DNA of 64,000 nt from Paraferrimonas sp. SM1919. Its GTDB lineage: Bacteria; Pseudomonadota; Gammaproteobacteria; Enterobacterales; Shewanellaceae. Location of the stretch: the NCBI RefSeq assembly GCF_010993985.1, contig NZ_WINH01000006.1:109999-173998 (forward strand). Direction: 5' to 3'. This document shows, piece after piece, positions 1-9,247 of the stretch; positions within the stretch are counted from its first letter, which is position 1, and each line of letters opens with the position of its first letter. The notes beneath the pieces were generated by a model. That model made no database searches. It was not told the origin of the DNA and was given only the letters and a program-made list of their open reading frames with translations. Both the position numbers and the translations under genes were made by a program.

Positions 1-1
1 G

Positions 2-124
2 CGTAAAATCATCCACCCAATGCAGGAAATTGAAGGTATGGAATTCCTAATTGATAAATTGGCTATGACTAAAACCAATGATGAATTCTTTACTGCCATG
101 AAACAAGCTACAGCCAAGAAATAA
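2..124 (+). CDS. rho: Transcription termination factor Rho, C-terminal end (partial)
   Basis: The window opens inside a reading frame that ends at the TAA at 122-124. Its last 40 residues contain MEFLIDKLAMTKTNDEFF, which matches the conserved C-terminus of Rho, the hexameric RNA helicase that ends transcription at Rho-dependent sites. Only the tail is present, so the ATPase motifs are outside the window. An intrinsic terminator follows directly. The identification rests on recognising the conserved tail. Confidence 0.85.
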   Translation, partial: RKIIHPMQEIEGMEFLIDKLAMTKTNDEFFTAMKQATAKK

Positions 125-147
125 CTGATTTAAAAACATTTATTTAC

Positions 148-178
148 AAAGCACTCCATTTGGGGTGCTTTTTTTTTA
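148..178 (+). terminator. Intrinsic terminator after rho
   Basis: GCACTCC and GGGGTGC form a stem (one G-U pair) flanked by AAA and a run of nine T. It lies 24 bases after the rho stop codon. Confidence 0.85.
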
Positions 179-239
179 TATTCAGTTTAGCGCAAGCAAA
201 ATACGCTATTGTCTGCTAAAAATTCTTATGGGAAACATT

Positions 240-776
240 ATGAACAAAGTGATTTTTGCAGCCTTGGTGGCTATGCTGCCGTTCCATTCACAAGCCTCAA
301 TTTTTCACGAAGGTTTGTATGCCGGTGTTGAACTGAATGAACAGCGCAGCCATATCAATGGTATCTATGACAGTAATCACAGTACTGGGCTTTATGGCGG
401 TTTAAATCTCAATGAGTCTGTCGCCTTAGAAGCTGGCTATCATTCTTTTGATTTAAACGGCAGTGGCTTGTGGGGTGATACCAAAGTACTGAGTTTTGCT
501 CCGGTAATGTCATTTCCACTGAATGCAAATGTAGCAACTTATTTAAAGTTCGGTCTGGCTAGCGTAACCAGAAATGTCAGAGGTAAAAGTGCTTATGATC
601 ATCAACATGGCTTTGGCTATATGGCTCAAGCTGGCATTAAAGCCTCGTTGTCTCGTGGTATTGTGATGCGTGTGGGCTACCATTATTTAGAAACAAAATA
701 TCATCACAGTTACTATCACTATCCATTCAACACTGAGCGTTCAGGCTTAGCGATGGGCTTGCAATTTCAGTTCTAA
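240..776 (+). CDS. Small outer-membrane beta-barrel protein
   Basis: A 178-residue secreted protein. The start at 240 is chosen because GGGAAA lies just upstream and the product then begins with a clean signal peptide (MNKVIFAALVAMLPFHSQA, cleavage after about residue 19). A frame extends upstream to 165, but that part overlaps the rho terminator. The mature part has alternating hydrophobic and aromatic strands (YMAQAGIKASL, MRVGYHYLETKY) and ends in a terminal Phe (LQFQF), the usual outer-membrane insertion signal. It resembles the OmpA-like or OmpW-like eight-stranded barrels. A histidine- and tyrosine-rich loop (YHHSYYHYPF) lies near the end. The function is unknown. Confidence 0.75.
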   Translation: MNKVIFAALVAMLPFHSQASIFHEGLYAGVELNEQRSHINGIYDSNHSTGLYGGLNLNESVALEAGYHSFDLNGSGLWGDTKVLSFAPVMSFPLNANVATYLKFGLASVTRNVRGKSAYDHQHGFGYMAQAGIKASLSRGIVMRVGYHYLETKYHHSYYHYPFNTERSGLAMGLQFQF

Positions 777-796
777 GCGAACCTTATCCCCGAATA

Positions 797-820
797 TTAA
801 GGCCTCTTATGAGGCCTTAA
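797..820. terminator. Bidirectional hairpin between barrel gene and gspN
   Basis: TTAAGGCCTC and GAGGCCTTAA form a perfect 10-bp stem with a TTAT loop. It sits between convergent genes, 20 bases after the barrel gene and 5 bases beyond the gspN stop. The T tail is short on both sides. Confidence 0.7.
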
Positions 821-824
821 TCGT

Positions 825-1577
825 TTATATGGGAAGCTTTCCTTGATAATCAATTTGATAGCGACCATTGACATCAGGCTTACCTAACATAGTTAAACCT
901 TGACGTAATTTCTCGGGCTGTTCGCTGGTGACACCGATACTACCGACCACTTTATATTGTTTATCCGTTACTTGTAGCTGAGCTTGCAAACCTAATTGAT
1001 TGTGGTTTTCTGCAATAGCCAAATTAACATTGCCTTGTTTACATGATAATACAGCTTGCACATTACCTAGTGGAAACTGGCCGAAACCATTATTCACCTG
1101 TAACTGTTGTACTTTAATATCACCCGCTAACTGCATGCACCATGGCTGCCCCTGACTAAATTCTGCTATATCAACCGACAACGCGCCACTTAGCTTGCTA
1201 TTGAGTAATAGTTTTTTTCCGGCAACCAGTTGCGCCAATGGGGCCTCAAACTGCAGATCTTGCAATTTAGCTCCATTCAATCCATAGGCCATCTTTAGTT
1301 GACCTTTTAATTTTGAGTTGAATTTCCCAAATTTCATTTCTGCGGCTAATTCACCGGTCAATAATGACCATGGATTTAGGGTCCAACTCACCTGCTCAAT
1401 CGAAATATTATCAATCGCAATAGAAGAAGATGCTCCAGACCAGAGCGTGCCGGTAACCCCGTTAAAGCTGATATTCTTAAGCTTAAGATTATTAGTAATA
1501 AATTGCGCTGGAAAGCTCGCCAATAAAAACACCAAGTAAACCACAATGGCTAACACTATCCATTTTACTTTAGACAT
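825..1577 (-). CDS. gspN: Type II secretion system protein N
   Basis: A 250-residue protein with one N-terminal membrane segment (about residues 5-22, WIVLAIVVYLVFLLAS) and a periplasmic domain made of repeated beta segments, as in the GspN family of the T2SS. It is the last gene of the minus-strand gspC-N operon, 3 bases after gspM. GspN is an accessory inner-membrane component that is absent from some T2SS. The length is usual for the family. The identification combines operon position, topology and sequence style. Confidence 0.88.
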   Translation of the reverse strand: MSKVKWIVLAIVVYLVFLLASFPAQFITNNLKLKNISFNGVTGTLWSGASSSIAIDNISIEQVSWTLNPWSLLTGELAAEMKFGKFNSKLKGQLKMAYGLNGAKLQDLQFEAPLAQLVAGKKLLLNSKLSGALSVDIAEFSQGQPWCMQLAGDIKVQQLQVNNGFGQFPLGNVQAVLSCKQGNVNLAIAENHNQLGLQAQLQVTDKQYKVVGSIGVTSEQPEKLRQGLTMLGKPDVNGRYQIDYQGKLPI

Positions 1578-1580
1578 TAA

Positions 1581-2060
1581 TTAAGCCCCTTTTGATATTT
1601 GCAAACGTCTGACTTTAACCATTCCCGCTGCATCAGTATTACTAAAATCAATACTTTCTATGGTAATGCCATAATTGGATGTGAGTTCTTGTAACCAATT
1701 TAATAAATCATCAAAGGCAACATCATCAAGCCATAACTGCAGCTGCTGTTGCTGTGGCTGCATTCTAGCGATACCAATACCAAAATTTTTAGCAGTACTA
1801 TTAACAATACTATTAATAGAGCCTGTGCCGGCTTGATTTTTACTTCCACCAGCTGCTTGAAGGGAGGCTATTTTATTACCAACTTGTTGGACATGCAGTA
1901 AGGTTCTTTGTTGCTGCTGCATCTTGTTATATGCCGCCTGTTCAGAACCCGTTAAAGGTTGCCATACACCCACATAAAAAATCAGTATTGCTAACGCTGC
2001 TGCAGCAATCATTAGCAGCTTTTGCTCCTGCTGGCTCAGCGCCTTCCACCATTGTTCCAT
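1581..2060 (-). CDS. gspM: Type II secretion system protein M
   Basis: A 159-residue inner-membrane protein that partners GspL in the T2SS assembly platform. The start MEQWWKALSQQEQKLL is chosen because the ATG lies one base after the gspL stop; the frame stays open upstream but only inside gspL. A single membrane segment spans about residues 17-36 (LMIAAAALAILIFYVGVWQP), followed by a Gln-rich periplasmic part and a ferredoxin-like fold (MVKVRRLQISKG at the end). Translation is probably coupled to gspL. Confidence 0.92.
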   Translation of the reverse strand: MEQWWKALSQQEQKLLMIAAAALAILIFYVGVWQPLTGSEQAAYNKMQQQQRTLLHVQQVGNKIASLQAAGGSKNQAGTGSINSIVNSTAKNFGIGIARMQPQQQQLQLWLDDVAFDDLLNWLQELTSNYGITIESIDFSNTDAAGMVKVRRLQISKGA

Positions 2061-2061
2061 G

Positions 2062-3267
2062 TTACAGCTCCGTAATCGTAATAGTGCCGGTGACCAAACC
2101 ATCATTTTGACTCATTGAACCCACCTTTAATTTAAAGTTCTGAGCAGCTAACTGTTGGAATGCTTCTACCTCAGCAAAGCTGTTAGCGCTAACTTGCAAC
2201 CTGAGTTCATTACGTTTGTTATCAAAGCGCATGCCTGTTGGCTTTAATTGCTTAACCTGGGAAAACGCCTGGCTAAGCTGTTCTAACATTGACAGGAATT
2301 GCCCACCACCATTACCGCCATTGAGTTCTGATAATTTTTTGTCTATTTGCCTCTTTACCCCAATTATCCTTTTCTCTTGGGGAAACAACTGCCTATATGT
2401 AGCTTCCGCTTGTTCTTTATAGGCTTGTGCTTGCTGGTTATAGTGGTATTGATTAACGCCCTTGTTAACCAAGGCTAGCCCCAGACAAACACTGGCCGCA
2501 ATAGCGACCTTTTTCCAAGGAAGTAAGTAATTACTAAAGTCACTCTTAGGTGCATAAACCCCTGATAATAAATTAATATCAACCTGGTCGACACCTTTAG
2601 CAAGTAATAACATTGGTAAATCGAGCTGTTGTTGCTCTACCGACATCATGGGCACTTCAAGAGGTGAATACGCCTCAATTACTGGAATCGGTTGCTCATC
2701 GTTAATCGCGGCTTTAACCGTTCGTTGAGCGACCATAGGAAACCAGTCAGGTGCGATTACCATACCTTTAGACTTAGCAGTCTTAATGAGATACTTGCCG
2801 TTTATCTCTAACACACTCCAGCAACCCATTTCTGGAGTTGGCAGCGCTAATGCGTCTGGCACAATGCGGTTTGGTTGGATTTGAGCATCAGCCAACCAGC
2901 TCAACCAAAGTTGCATCTGCTGGTGATTAACCACACAAACATCAACTTGATTATTTACTACCTTAGTCGCACAAAAATGTAATTGCTCAACACTTTCAGA
3001 TAGCTCATCTTCAAGCATAAAAGGTAACGCCTTAAGCGCTTGGCGAGTTCCTTTCTCAGGCAATTGAGCACTTAAAATAGAGGTCGTCTGTGTTGGTATC
3101 AATACATCAACAGGTTTATCAAGGGCATGGCCTTTAAGCCTATTTAATTCTTGGATATTAACCAACTCACCTGATGCAATAATTTCTTGCTCAGCATGGT
3201 TGTAAACCATCCAGTTACAGCTTTGATTAGGCTGCGCAGGTAAATGCAGATATAAACGCTCACTCAT
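2062..3267 (-). CDS. gspL: Type II secretion system protein L
   Basis: A 401-residue bitopic protein. About the first 245 residues form the cytoplasmic actin-like domain that binds the GspE ATPase (MSERLYLHLPAQ at the start). A membrane segment follows at about 248-266 (VAIAASVCLGLALVNKGV), then a periplasmic domain that pairs with GspM. It overlaps the gspK stop by four bases (ATGA), so translation is coupled. The length is normal for GspL. Confidence 0.93.
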   Translation of the reverse strand: MSERLYLHLPAQPNQSCNWMVYNHAEQEIIASGELVNIQELNRLKGHALDKPVDVLIPTQTTSILSAQLPEKGTRQALKALPFMLEDELSESVEQLHFCATKVVNNQVDVCVVNHQQMQLWLSWLADAQIQPNRIVPDALALPTPEMGCWSVLEINGKYLIKTAKSKGMVIAPDWFPMVAQRTVKAAINDEQPIPVIEAYSPLEVPMMSVEQQQLDLPMLLLAKGVDQVDINLLSGVYAPKSDFSNYLLPWKKVAIAASVCLGLALVNKGVNQYHYNQQAQAYKEQAEATYRQLFPQEKRIIGVKRQIDKKLSELNGGNGGGQFLSMLEQLSQAFSQVKQLKPTGMRFDNKRNELRLQVSANSFAEVEAFQQLAAQNFKLKVGSMSQNDGLVTGTITITEL

Positions 3268-4247
3268 TGCTGCCCTCCTAATTGGCGACTTAACACTTTC
3301 ATTTGATTGTTATTACTCTTTTTTAAAATGCTGCTGAGCAAAAATACATTCCCATCAATTTGGACACCAGCTTGCAGCTCAAAATAGTCGCTGCTGATCA
3401 CCAAAGTACTCTTTACGTTGGCCTCTAAGGCATTGCTATCAACCCCAGAGTCTTGCCAAAAATCATTGAGACTATCCCAACCCTCAGCCGGTCTGCGACT
3501 GATAATATTCGCAGCTTCATCAACAGTCACAGCACCAAGTAGCATTGCCGATAGTATTGCCCCGTGCTCTTGATCAAGGGTATTCACATTTAACACTTGC
3601 GACTGGTTGCCAGGGATAGCACACACCAAATCCTTGATCGCAAAATAGGTTCGTTCATTTATACCTAAAATCGATCTCAATTCACTTTTATGTTGTAGTA
3701 AGGTATTCGCTGCTCGATATGGAATTGGCCTTGCTTCATAGTCAGCATCTTCTGCTCCATAAGGCGCGGTTTCTGAATCTGAATCCACAAAATCCGCAAT
3801 CCCATGGCTTAGCTGTTCTGCTGCCGCACCGTTTAACTGCAAAGATTCTAATAGACTCTGAAGCTGTCTTGTAGCTAGTGCCTGCTTAGACAACTGTTGT
3901 TCGGCATTGCTCGGGGCTTGCGCTAATGCATTGACATTAAAGCAAGCGCGCATATCTTTAATCTTACCTGCAAGTTGTGCCTCATCAACTGGAAAAACAA
4001 TATTGTCACTGGCCCAAAATTGCTGCAAATTAACCTTTCCTTTAGCATCATCTAAATCTTGTTTAAGCACTTTTTTAGCAAGTTCTTCAGCAGAAATGGC
4101 ATACCAATATCCCTGCTCATTGTTCGCCATATGCATGGTGCGCTTGAGGGCTAATTGAGTACGACCGGATATTTCTACCGCCACTGTGGCTAAAATAGCC
4201 ATCACCATCAGCACCAGTAACAGGGCAACCCCTGTTTGCTTATTCAT
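3264..4247 (-). CDS. gspK: Type II secretion minor pseudopilin K
   Basis: A 327-residue minor pseudopilin at the tip of the T2SS pseudopilus. The start MNKQTGVALLLVLMVMAI is chosen because it gives the prepilin leader: cleavage is expected after Gly6, and the +5 Glu typical of other pseudopilins is missing, which is normal for GspK. The long insert domain (ADFVDSDSETAPYGAEDADY) is the conserved acidic calcium-binding region of this family. The gene overlaps gspJ by eight bases and gspL by four. A prepilin peptidase (GspO/PilD) must act on it but is not in the window. Confidence 0.93.
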   Translation of the reverse strand: MNKQTGVALLLVLMVMAILATVAVEISGRTQLALKRTMHMANNEQGYWYAISAEELAKKVLKQDLDDAKGKVNLQQFWASDNIVFPVDEAQLAGKIKDMRACFNVNALAQAPSNAEQQLSKQALATRQLQSLLESLQLNGAAAEQLSHGIADFVDSDSETAPYGAEDADYEARPIPYRAANTLLQHKSELRSILGINERTYFAIKDLVCAIPGNQSQVLNVNTLDQEHGAILSAMLLGAVTVDEAANIISRRPAEGWDSLNDFWQDSGVDSNALEANVKSTLVISSDYFELQAGVQIDGNVFLLSSILKKSNNNQMKVLSRQLGGQQ

Positions 4248-4962
4248 TGACAGCCCCGCCTGCACCGTTAGGATTGTTTGGGTCGCTATTCCCATCTGGG
4301 TTTTGCTCACCTTCCCCAGCTTCGTTATATTGTTGCTCGGCCACATCAGCACTTAACATGGCATCAGGCAGTAAAAACTTCCTTAACAGCTTATGATTAT
4401 TTTCAAACTCTATCTCAATGGCCACACCTTGGGGCAAATTAAGCATATCGGTTTTATTTTGCCAACTGCCATCTAAAAAGAAAGCATAATTAACCTCAAG
4501 CACACCCTCAAGCAACACAGTCACAAAAGGCTCGACCCCAGTAACTGCTTCTGGATAAATATAATGTAAGCGTTCAAGTTTATTTTCCCTAACCCGATAA
4601 GCGACGCTTTGCAAAGATCCCCTAGGTAACATGCCATCACCATTAGACCAGCCCAAGCGGTGGAAAATTAATTCCTGGGAGTCTGAATCGAGCATTCCAG
4701 TACCATGCATAAATACTTGGGTACCATGTTCTTCTTCACCCCGAAAAGTACGAGCGACCATTTGCCCCAAGTCTCGCTCAATTACGGACATCCCCTGTTG
4801 CCAACCTTTTAGGCGAACTTCAAATGCCTTACTTTTATCATTATTATTAACTACCGTGCTCAGTACACTATTAGTAGCTAAACCAATCATGGCCAGAATC
4901 GCAATAGCAATGATCACCTCAATTAGGGTGAACCCCTGCTGCTTAGTTGTTATCGCTGACAT
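4240..4962 (-). CDS. gspJ: Type II secretion minor pseudopilin J
   Basis: A 240-residue minor pseudopilin. The prepilin motif KQQG/FTLIEVIIAIAIL begins at residue 7, with Glu at +5 of the mature chain. The body carries the GspJ-type segment RDLGQMVARTFRGEEE. The C-terminus has a low-complexity Asn/Gly/Pro/Asp tail (about residues 218-238), which is longer than usual for the family. It overlaps gspI by 20 bases and gspK by eight. Confidence 0.93.
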   Translation of the reverse strand: MSAITTKQQGFTLIEVIIAIAILAMIGLATNSVLSTVVNNNDKSKAFEVRLKGWQQGMSVIERDLGQMVARTFRGEEEHGTQVFMHGTGMLDSDSQELIFHRLGWSNGDGMLPRGSLQSVAYRVRENKLERLHYIYPEAVTGVEPFVTVLLEGVLEVNYAFFLDGSWQNKTDMLNLPQGVAIEIEFENNHKLLRKFLLPDAMLSADVAEQQYNEAGEGEQNPDGNSDPNNPNGAGGAVNE

Positions 4963-5311
4963 AACTACTCAGTTCTACAACCACAGGATTCATATTTTGA
5001 TTCGGACTCACGCTAATATTAATACGGCGGAACTTGTCATCCATGGTTTTTACTACATTTTGGCGCCAATACCAGGTCTCACCCAACTGTTCGACTTCGC
5101 CACGTTTCTCACCAATAGCGGGAAATTTCTCGGTCAGTCTAATTTCAACCATTTGATTATTGGCTACCCAACTAGCGAAGGTGCGCTGTTCAAGTTTAGG
5201 AAGGTTGCGTGTCTGGGTCGATAAAGAAGACATTACTGCACTGGCCGCAGTAGCAAATACCGCCATCGCCACTAACACTTCTAGCAAGGTTAAGCCCTGT
5301 TGCTTCGCCAT
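4943..5311 (-). CDS. gspI: Type II secretion minor pseudopilin I
   Basis: A 122-residue minor pseudopilin with leader MAKQQG and the mature start LTLLEVLVAMAVFATAA. This short length and the WVANNQMVEIRL segment are typical of GspI, which forms the tip complex with GspJ and GspK. Its start codon overlaps the gspH stop (TGATG), and its 3' end overlaps gspJ by 20 bases. Confidence 0.93.
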   Translation of the reverse strand: MAKQQGLTLLEVLVAMAVFATAASAVMSSLSTQTRNLPKLEQRTFASWVANNQMVEIRLTEKFPAIGEKRGEVEQLGETWYWRQNVVKTMDDKFRRINISVSPNQNMNPVVVELSSYVSDNN

Positions 5312-5955
5312 CAGCTTTCGTCCTCTAACTCACGACCCACTTTAACTCTTCCCATAGCATCAACATTGACCGCCTGCCAAATAGTGTCATCTTCTTGCCA
5401 AGACAGGACTAACTCAAAGGCACTCATTTCACCACTGGGTAAAATCAAAATTTGTGGTTCAACTTTCTTCTGCTTCTTTTGCCCATTAAAGCTAGCCTCT
5501 TCAAATGTCGACTCCCCAAGCCATGACTCCTCATCTTGCTCTTGTTCGGCTAAGGCTAGTCCTTCTACCTTTAACTGAGCAATCACCCCTTCAGCTAAGC
5601 GACTTTCAGCACGCATGGAAGGGTGATCAAATGCAATCCATTTAGGTTGTTCTTTTGAGGTTAACCCCTGGGAGCTAGAATTGGATTCAGGCTTGGCAAA
5701 AGGCTGATAATCTGGATTACGCACAACTAATTGGTAGCTATAGTCATCCATTTCTATGCCTAAAATCAGTCCGCCTAATACCGCCTGTTGAGAAGCGGAT
5801 TCTAAAATAGCAGCAAGCTTTTTGGCTTCTTTATCAACTAACTGTTGTTCTTGGTCTGCAGCAAAATTTAAGCTCACCGTCATTGCGGCTAGTGACATAA
5901 TTAATACCACTAACAATATTTCCAGTAATGTAAAACCTTGCTGCTTAACTTTCAT
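5311..5955 (-). CDS. gspH: Type II secretion minor pseudopilin H
   Basis: A 214-residue minor pseudopilin. The start MKVKQQG/FTLLEILLVVL is chosen for the prepilin leader and because its ATG follows the gspG stop by one base; the frame is open further up only within gspG. The C-terminal half holds an unusually acidic Glu/Gln/Ser-rich insert (about residues 135-165, EQEQDEESW), so the protein is longer than typical GspH. It is expected to cap the pseudopilus below the I-J-K tip. Confidence 0.9.
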   Translation of the reverse strand: MKVKQQGFTLLEILLVVLIMSLAAMTVSLNFAADQEQQLVDKEAKKLAAILESASQQAVLGGLILGIEMDDYSYQLVVRNPDYQPFAKPESNSSSQGLTSKEQPKWIAFDHPSMRAESRLAEGVIAQLKVEGLALAEQEQDEESWLGESTFEEASFNGQKKQKKVEPQILILPSGEMSAFELVLSWQEDDTIWQAVNVDAMGRVKVGRELEDES

Positions 5956-5956
5956 A

Positions 5957-6397
5957 TTAGTTGTCTTGTAGGTTCCAGTTACCAATATCGTCTTCAGTAC
6001 CCACTTCCATATCTGGACCTGCACTAAAAATGTCAATCACGCCATTTTCACCAGGGCTTACCAGGTAATAATCACCACCCCAAGGATCCTGAGGCAGACG
6101 CATAATGTAACCACCTTCAGTATAATTGCGTGGCTCTGGAGAAATACTTGGCTTCTCGATTAGCGCTTCTAGACCCTGTTCAGTGGTTGGGTAACGACTG
6201 TTATCTAGCTTGTACATGTTGAGCGCTGATTCTAAGGTCGTGATATCGGTAACCGTTTTTTGGCGATCAGCCTTTTCCTTGTTGCCAAGCACGTTAGGCG
6301 CCACAATGGCCCCTAATAGACCGATAATTACTAGCACTACCATGACTTCTAGTAAGGTAAAACCCTGTTGTTTGTTAGCTTTTTTACGACTTTTCAT
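5957..6397 (-). CDS. gspG: Type II secretion major pseudopilin G
   Basis: The 146-residue major pseudopilin that polymerises into the T2SS piston. The leader MKSRKKANKQQG is followed by FTLLEVMVVLVIIGLLGA. The body carries the conserved YKLDNSRYPTTEQGL and the calcium-site region GGDYYLVSPGENGVIDIFS, with Asp residues near the C-terminus. Length and motifs are those of GspG. The gene sits ten bases after gspF. Confidence 0.96.
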   Translation of the reverse strand: MKSRKKANKQQGFTLLEVMVVLVIIGLLGAIVAPNVLGNKEKADRQKTVTDITTLESALNMYKLDNSRYPTTEQGLEALIEKPSISPEPRNYTEGGYIMRLPQDPWGGDYYLVSPGENGVIDIFSAGPDMEVGTEDDIGNWNLQDN

Positions 6398-6407
6398 ATT
6401 GTTCTCA

Positions 6408-7649
6408 CTAATTCATTAAATTATTTAATTCGATAATTGGCAGTAGAATTGCCATCACAATAGACAGCACCATACCGGCCATGATCAGCACTAATACTGG
6501 CTGGAAAATCCCTAATGCAATTTGCACTTGAGCCTCAAACTGCTTGTCTTGGTTATCGGCTGCACGGCCGAGCATTTGTTCCAGCTCCCCCGACTTTTCA
6601 CCCGATGCCACCATATAAATCATCATAGGTGGGAACAATCCGGTATCAAGCAATGCCGCCCGTAAACTTGTGCCCTCACGTACTCTAGCAGTAGCATCCT
6701 TAACCAACTCTTTAGCCTTGGTATTCGCTAAAACCTGTGAAGCAATTTGCATCGCCTCCAATAAGGGCACAGCACTGGCCGTTAAGATACTTAGAGTGTG
6801 GGCGAAGCGAGAAGTTTCCAAGCTTGAAGACACTTTACCAATAACCGGTAATTTAAGCTTTCTAGCATCCCATGCCAGCCTAATCTCAGGCTTCATTAAT
6901 AATCGGTTAATCGTGACCATAGCAATCAGCATGAGCACCAGAAACAGCAGCCCCCAATCTAGAATAAAATCACTAAGGGCAATCATCACCTGAGTAATTT
7001 GTGGCAGGTCTTGGCCCATATGCATAAACTGGCCAACAACATCTGGAACTACGGTTGCTAACAAAAAGGCGACCACGGACACAGCAACTATGGTCAACAT
7101 TGCAGGATATACCATAGCTTGGGTGATAGTGGACTTCATCGCTTGACGTCGCTCGGTATAATCAGCAAGACGATTTAGTACCACCTCTAAGTGGCCTGAT
7201 TTTTCACCTGATGCCACCATGGCCACAAACAATTGGTCAAACACATGGGGGTAGTCAGCCAAAGCTTCAGCAAGGGAATACCCCTCCACCACACGCGAAC
7301 GCACAGACATCATCATGCTCGAAAGCTTATCTTTCTCAACCTGCTGAGCCACCGCCTTTAAACACTCTTCAATCGGCATCCCGGCGCCAACCAAAGTAGC
7401 CAGCTGGCGTGTCAACAGCGCTAAATCAGCGGTAGATACCCGGGTTTTAAAACCCAGCTCTAGTTTAAAGCCAGAATCACTGCTTGAAGATTCTTTAGGC
7501 TTGGCTCTTGCTGAGGTTTCACTAAGACTCAACGGCATTAACCCCTGCTCTTTTAACTGTGAACGAGCCTGCCTAGAAGTATCTGCTTCTATAATGCCTT
7601 TTTTTTGCTTACCCTTAGCGTCGAGCGCTTTGTATTCAAACGCTGCCAC
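6408..7649 (-). CDS. gspF: Type II secretion inner-membrane platform protein F
   Basis: A 413-residue polytopic protein of the T2SS platform. It starts MAAFEYKALDAKGKQKKG, the standard GspF N-terminus, and contains two T2SSF domains, each with the GEKSG loop (MVASGEKSGHLE at about residue 160 and YMVASGEKSGELE at about 362). Membrane segments lie at about 180-205, 230-255 and 385-405. It lies two bases after gspE and ten before gspG. Confidence 0.96.
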   Translation of the reverse strand: MAAFEYKALDAKGKQKKGIIEADTSRQARSQLKEQGLMPLSLSETSARAKPKESSSSDSGFKLELGFKTRVSTADLALLTRQLATLVGAGMPIEECLKAVAQQVEKDKLSSMMMSVRSRVVEGYSLAEALADYPHVFDQLFVAMVASGEKSGHLEVVLNRLADYTERRQAMKSTITQAMVYPAMLTIVAVSVVAFLLATVVPDVVGQFMHMGQDLPQITQVMIALSDFILDWGLLFLVLMLIAMVTINRLLMKPEIRLAWDARKLKLPVIGKVSSSLETSRFAHTLSILTASAVPLLEAMQIASQVLANTKAKELVKDATARVREGTSLRAALLDTGLFPPMMIYMVASGEKSGELEQMLGRAADNQDKQFEAQVQIALGIFQPVLVLIMAGMVLSIVMAILLPIIELNNLMN

Positions 7650-7651
7650 TA

Positions 7652-9247
7652 TTATTCCTCTCTGGTCACACGCATGACTTCTTCAAGGGTAGTCTGACCT
7701 GCTAATACCTTTGAACAGCCATCTTGGCGAATACTTGGGGTTTGGGTACGAATATATTTTTCAATGGCCATTTCACCGCCACCATCATGAATTAGTTGAC
7801 GTACGGTTTCGTCAACCACCAATAACTCATGAATACCAGTACGGCCTTTATAACCATGCTGATTACATTCTTCACAGCCATTAGCGCGGTAAATAATCAC
7901 CTCGCCTTCATCGTCACTGCAACCTAACAATTCACGCTCACCAGCATCGGCAACATGTGGCAACTTACAAGTTGGACACAGGGTACGAATAAGTCGCTGG
8001 GCGAGCACCCCTAGGAGTGAAGACGAAACAAGAAATGGCTCAACGCCCATATCTTGCAGACGAGTAATCGAACCTGAAGCGGTATTCGTATGCAGCGTCG
8101 ACATTACCAAGTGACCCGTTAATGAAGCCTGTACCGCAATCGCACCGGTTTCTAGGTCACGAATTTCACCCACCATTACCACATCAGGGTCCTGACGCAA
8201 AATGGCTTTTAGACCACGAGCAAAGGTCATATCCACCTTAGTATTTACTTGGGTTTGACCAATGCCTTCGATATCATATTCAATCGGATCTTCAACGGTA
8301 AGAATGTTTAAGTCACGGCAATTAATCTCGTTAATGCCCGCATATAGGGTGGTTGATTTACCCGAACCCGTAGGGCCGGTAACCAGAATAATACCGTGGG
8401 GCTTTCTGATAAGCGCGTTAAATTCTTGGCGAATCGAGTCGCTCATGCCAAGTTGCTTTAACACTAGGCGGCCGGCATTTTTATCAAGCAAACGCAATAC
8501 TACCCGTTCACCATGGCTAGAAGGCATGGTAGAAACACGTAAATCTACCGCGCGACCACCGATACGTAATGAGATACGACCATCCTGAGGCACACGTTTT
8601 TCAGCAATATCAAGCTTAGCCATTACCTTAATACGGGAAACCAATAGGTTGGATAGTTTACGGTTTGGCCTTAACACCTCACGCAAAACACCATCCACAC
8701 GGAAGCGAACAATCAATTGTTGCTCATAAGTCTCAATGTGAATATCAGAGGCTTCTTCCTTAATCGCCTCAGATAATAAGGCGTTGATTAGACGAATAAT
8801 GGGCGCATCATCTTCAGACTCAAGTAAGTCTTCGGTTTGCGGCATTTCTTCGGCAAGGGTGAATAAATCCATCTCATTGCCAATGTCTTCCATCATCTGC
8901 TGGGCCTCTGAAGAGTCTTGCTGATAAGCTTCAGTAAGAATTTTTTCAAACTCTACCGCATCAACCTCTTCTAAAGGCAATGCTTGGCCAGCATGTCGAC
9001 AGGCTTCAAGTAACGCTGAAATTTCAGTTTTCTCGGTATGAAAAATGGTCAGAGGCAGTTCACCTTGCTGCCCACGATAAAATGTCAACTGATGGTTTTT
9101 GGCAAACAAAAAAGGAAGTTTATCTGCTGCTAATACTTCCACCGAATCAATTTCGAGGGTTTCCTCTGCTGCAACACCAAGATGAAGAGCATCCTTTTCA
9201 TCATGGCTAACTTGTAAATGACCTTGGTTATCTTCAGTCATTATCAT
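7652..9247 (-). CDS. gspE: Type II secretion ATPase E
   Basis: A 531-residue cytoplasmic hexameric ATPase that powers pseudopilus assembly. It has the Walker [11 protein letters not shown], the Asp box, Walker B ([14 protein letters not shown]), the His box ([14 protein letters not shown]), and a four-cysteine zinc module (CPTCK and [11 protein letters not shown]) near the C-terminus. The gene overlaps the gspD stop at 9234. ATG codons exist at 9247 and 9241 and a GTG at 9250; the choice changes only the first residues and no strong ribosome site decides it. Confidence 0.95.
   Translation of the reverse strand: MIMTEDNQGHLQVSHDEKDALHLGVAAEETLEIDSVEVLAADKLPFLFAKNHQLTFYRGQQGELPLTIFHTEKTEISALLEACRHAGQALPLEEVDAVEFEKILTEAYQQDSSEAQQMMEDIGNEMDLFTLAEEMPQTEDLLESEDDAPIIRLINALLSEAIKEEASDIHIETYEQQLIVRFRVDGVLREVLRPNRKLSNLLVSRIKVMAKLDIAEKRVPQDGRISLRIGGRAVDLRVSTMPSSHGERVVLRLLDKNAGRLVLKQLGMSDSIRQEFNALIRKPHGIILVTGPTGSGKSTTLYAGINEINCRDLNILTVEDPIEYDIEGIGQTQVNTKVDMTFARGLKAILRQDPDVVMVGEIRDLETGAIAVQASLTGHLVMSTLHTNTASGSITRLQDMGVEPFLVSSSLLGVLAQRLIRTLCPTCKLPHVADAGERELLGCSDDEGEVIIYRANGCEECNQHGYKGRTGIHELLVVDETVRQLIHDGGGEMAIEKYIRTQTPSIRQDGCSKVLAGQTTLEEVMRVTREE

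Noticed and set aside
4631..5224. 197-residue plus-strand ORF opposite gspJ and gspI
   Set aside because: The opposite strand encodes two recognised pseudopilins with exact overlaps; the ORF product has no recognisable feature.
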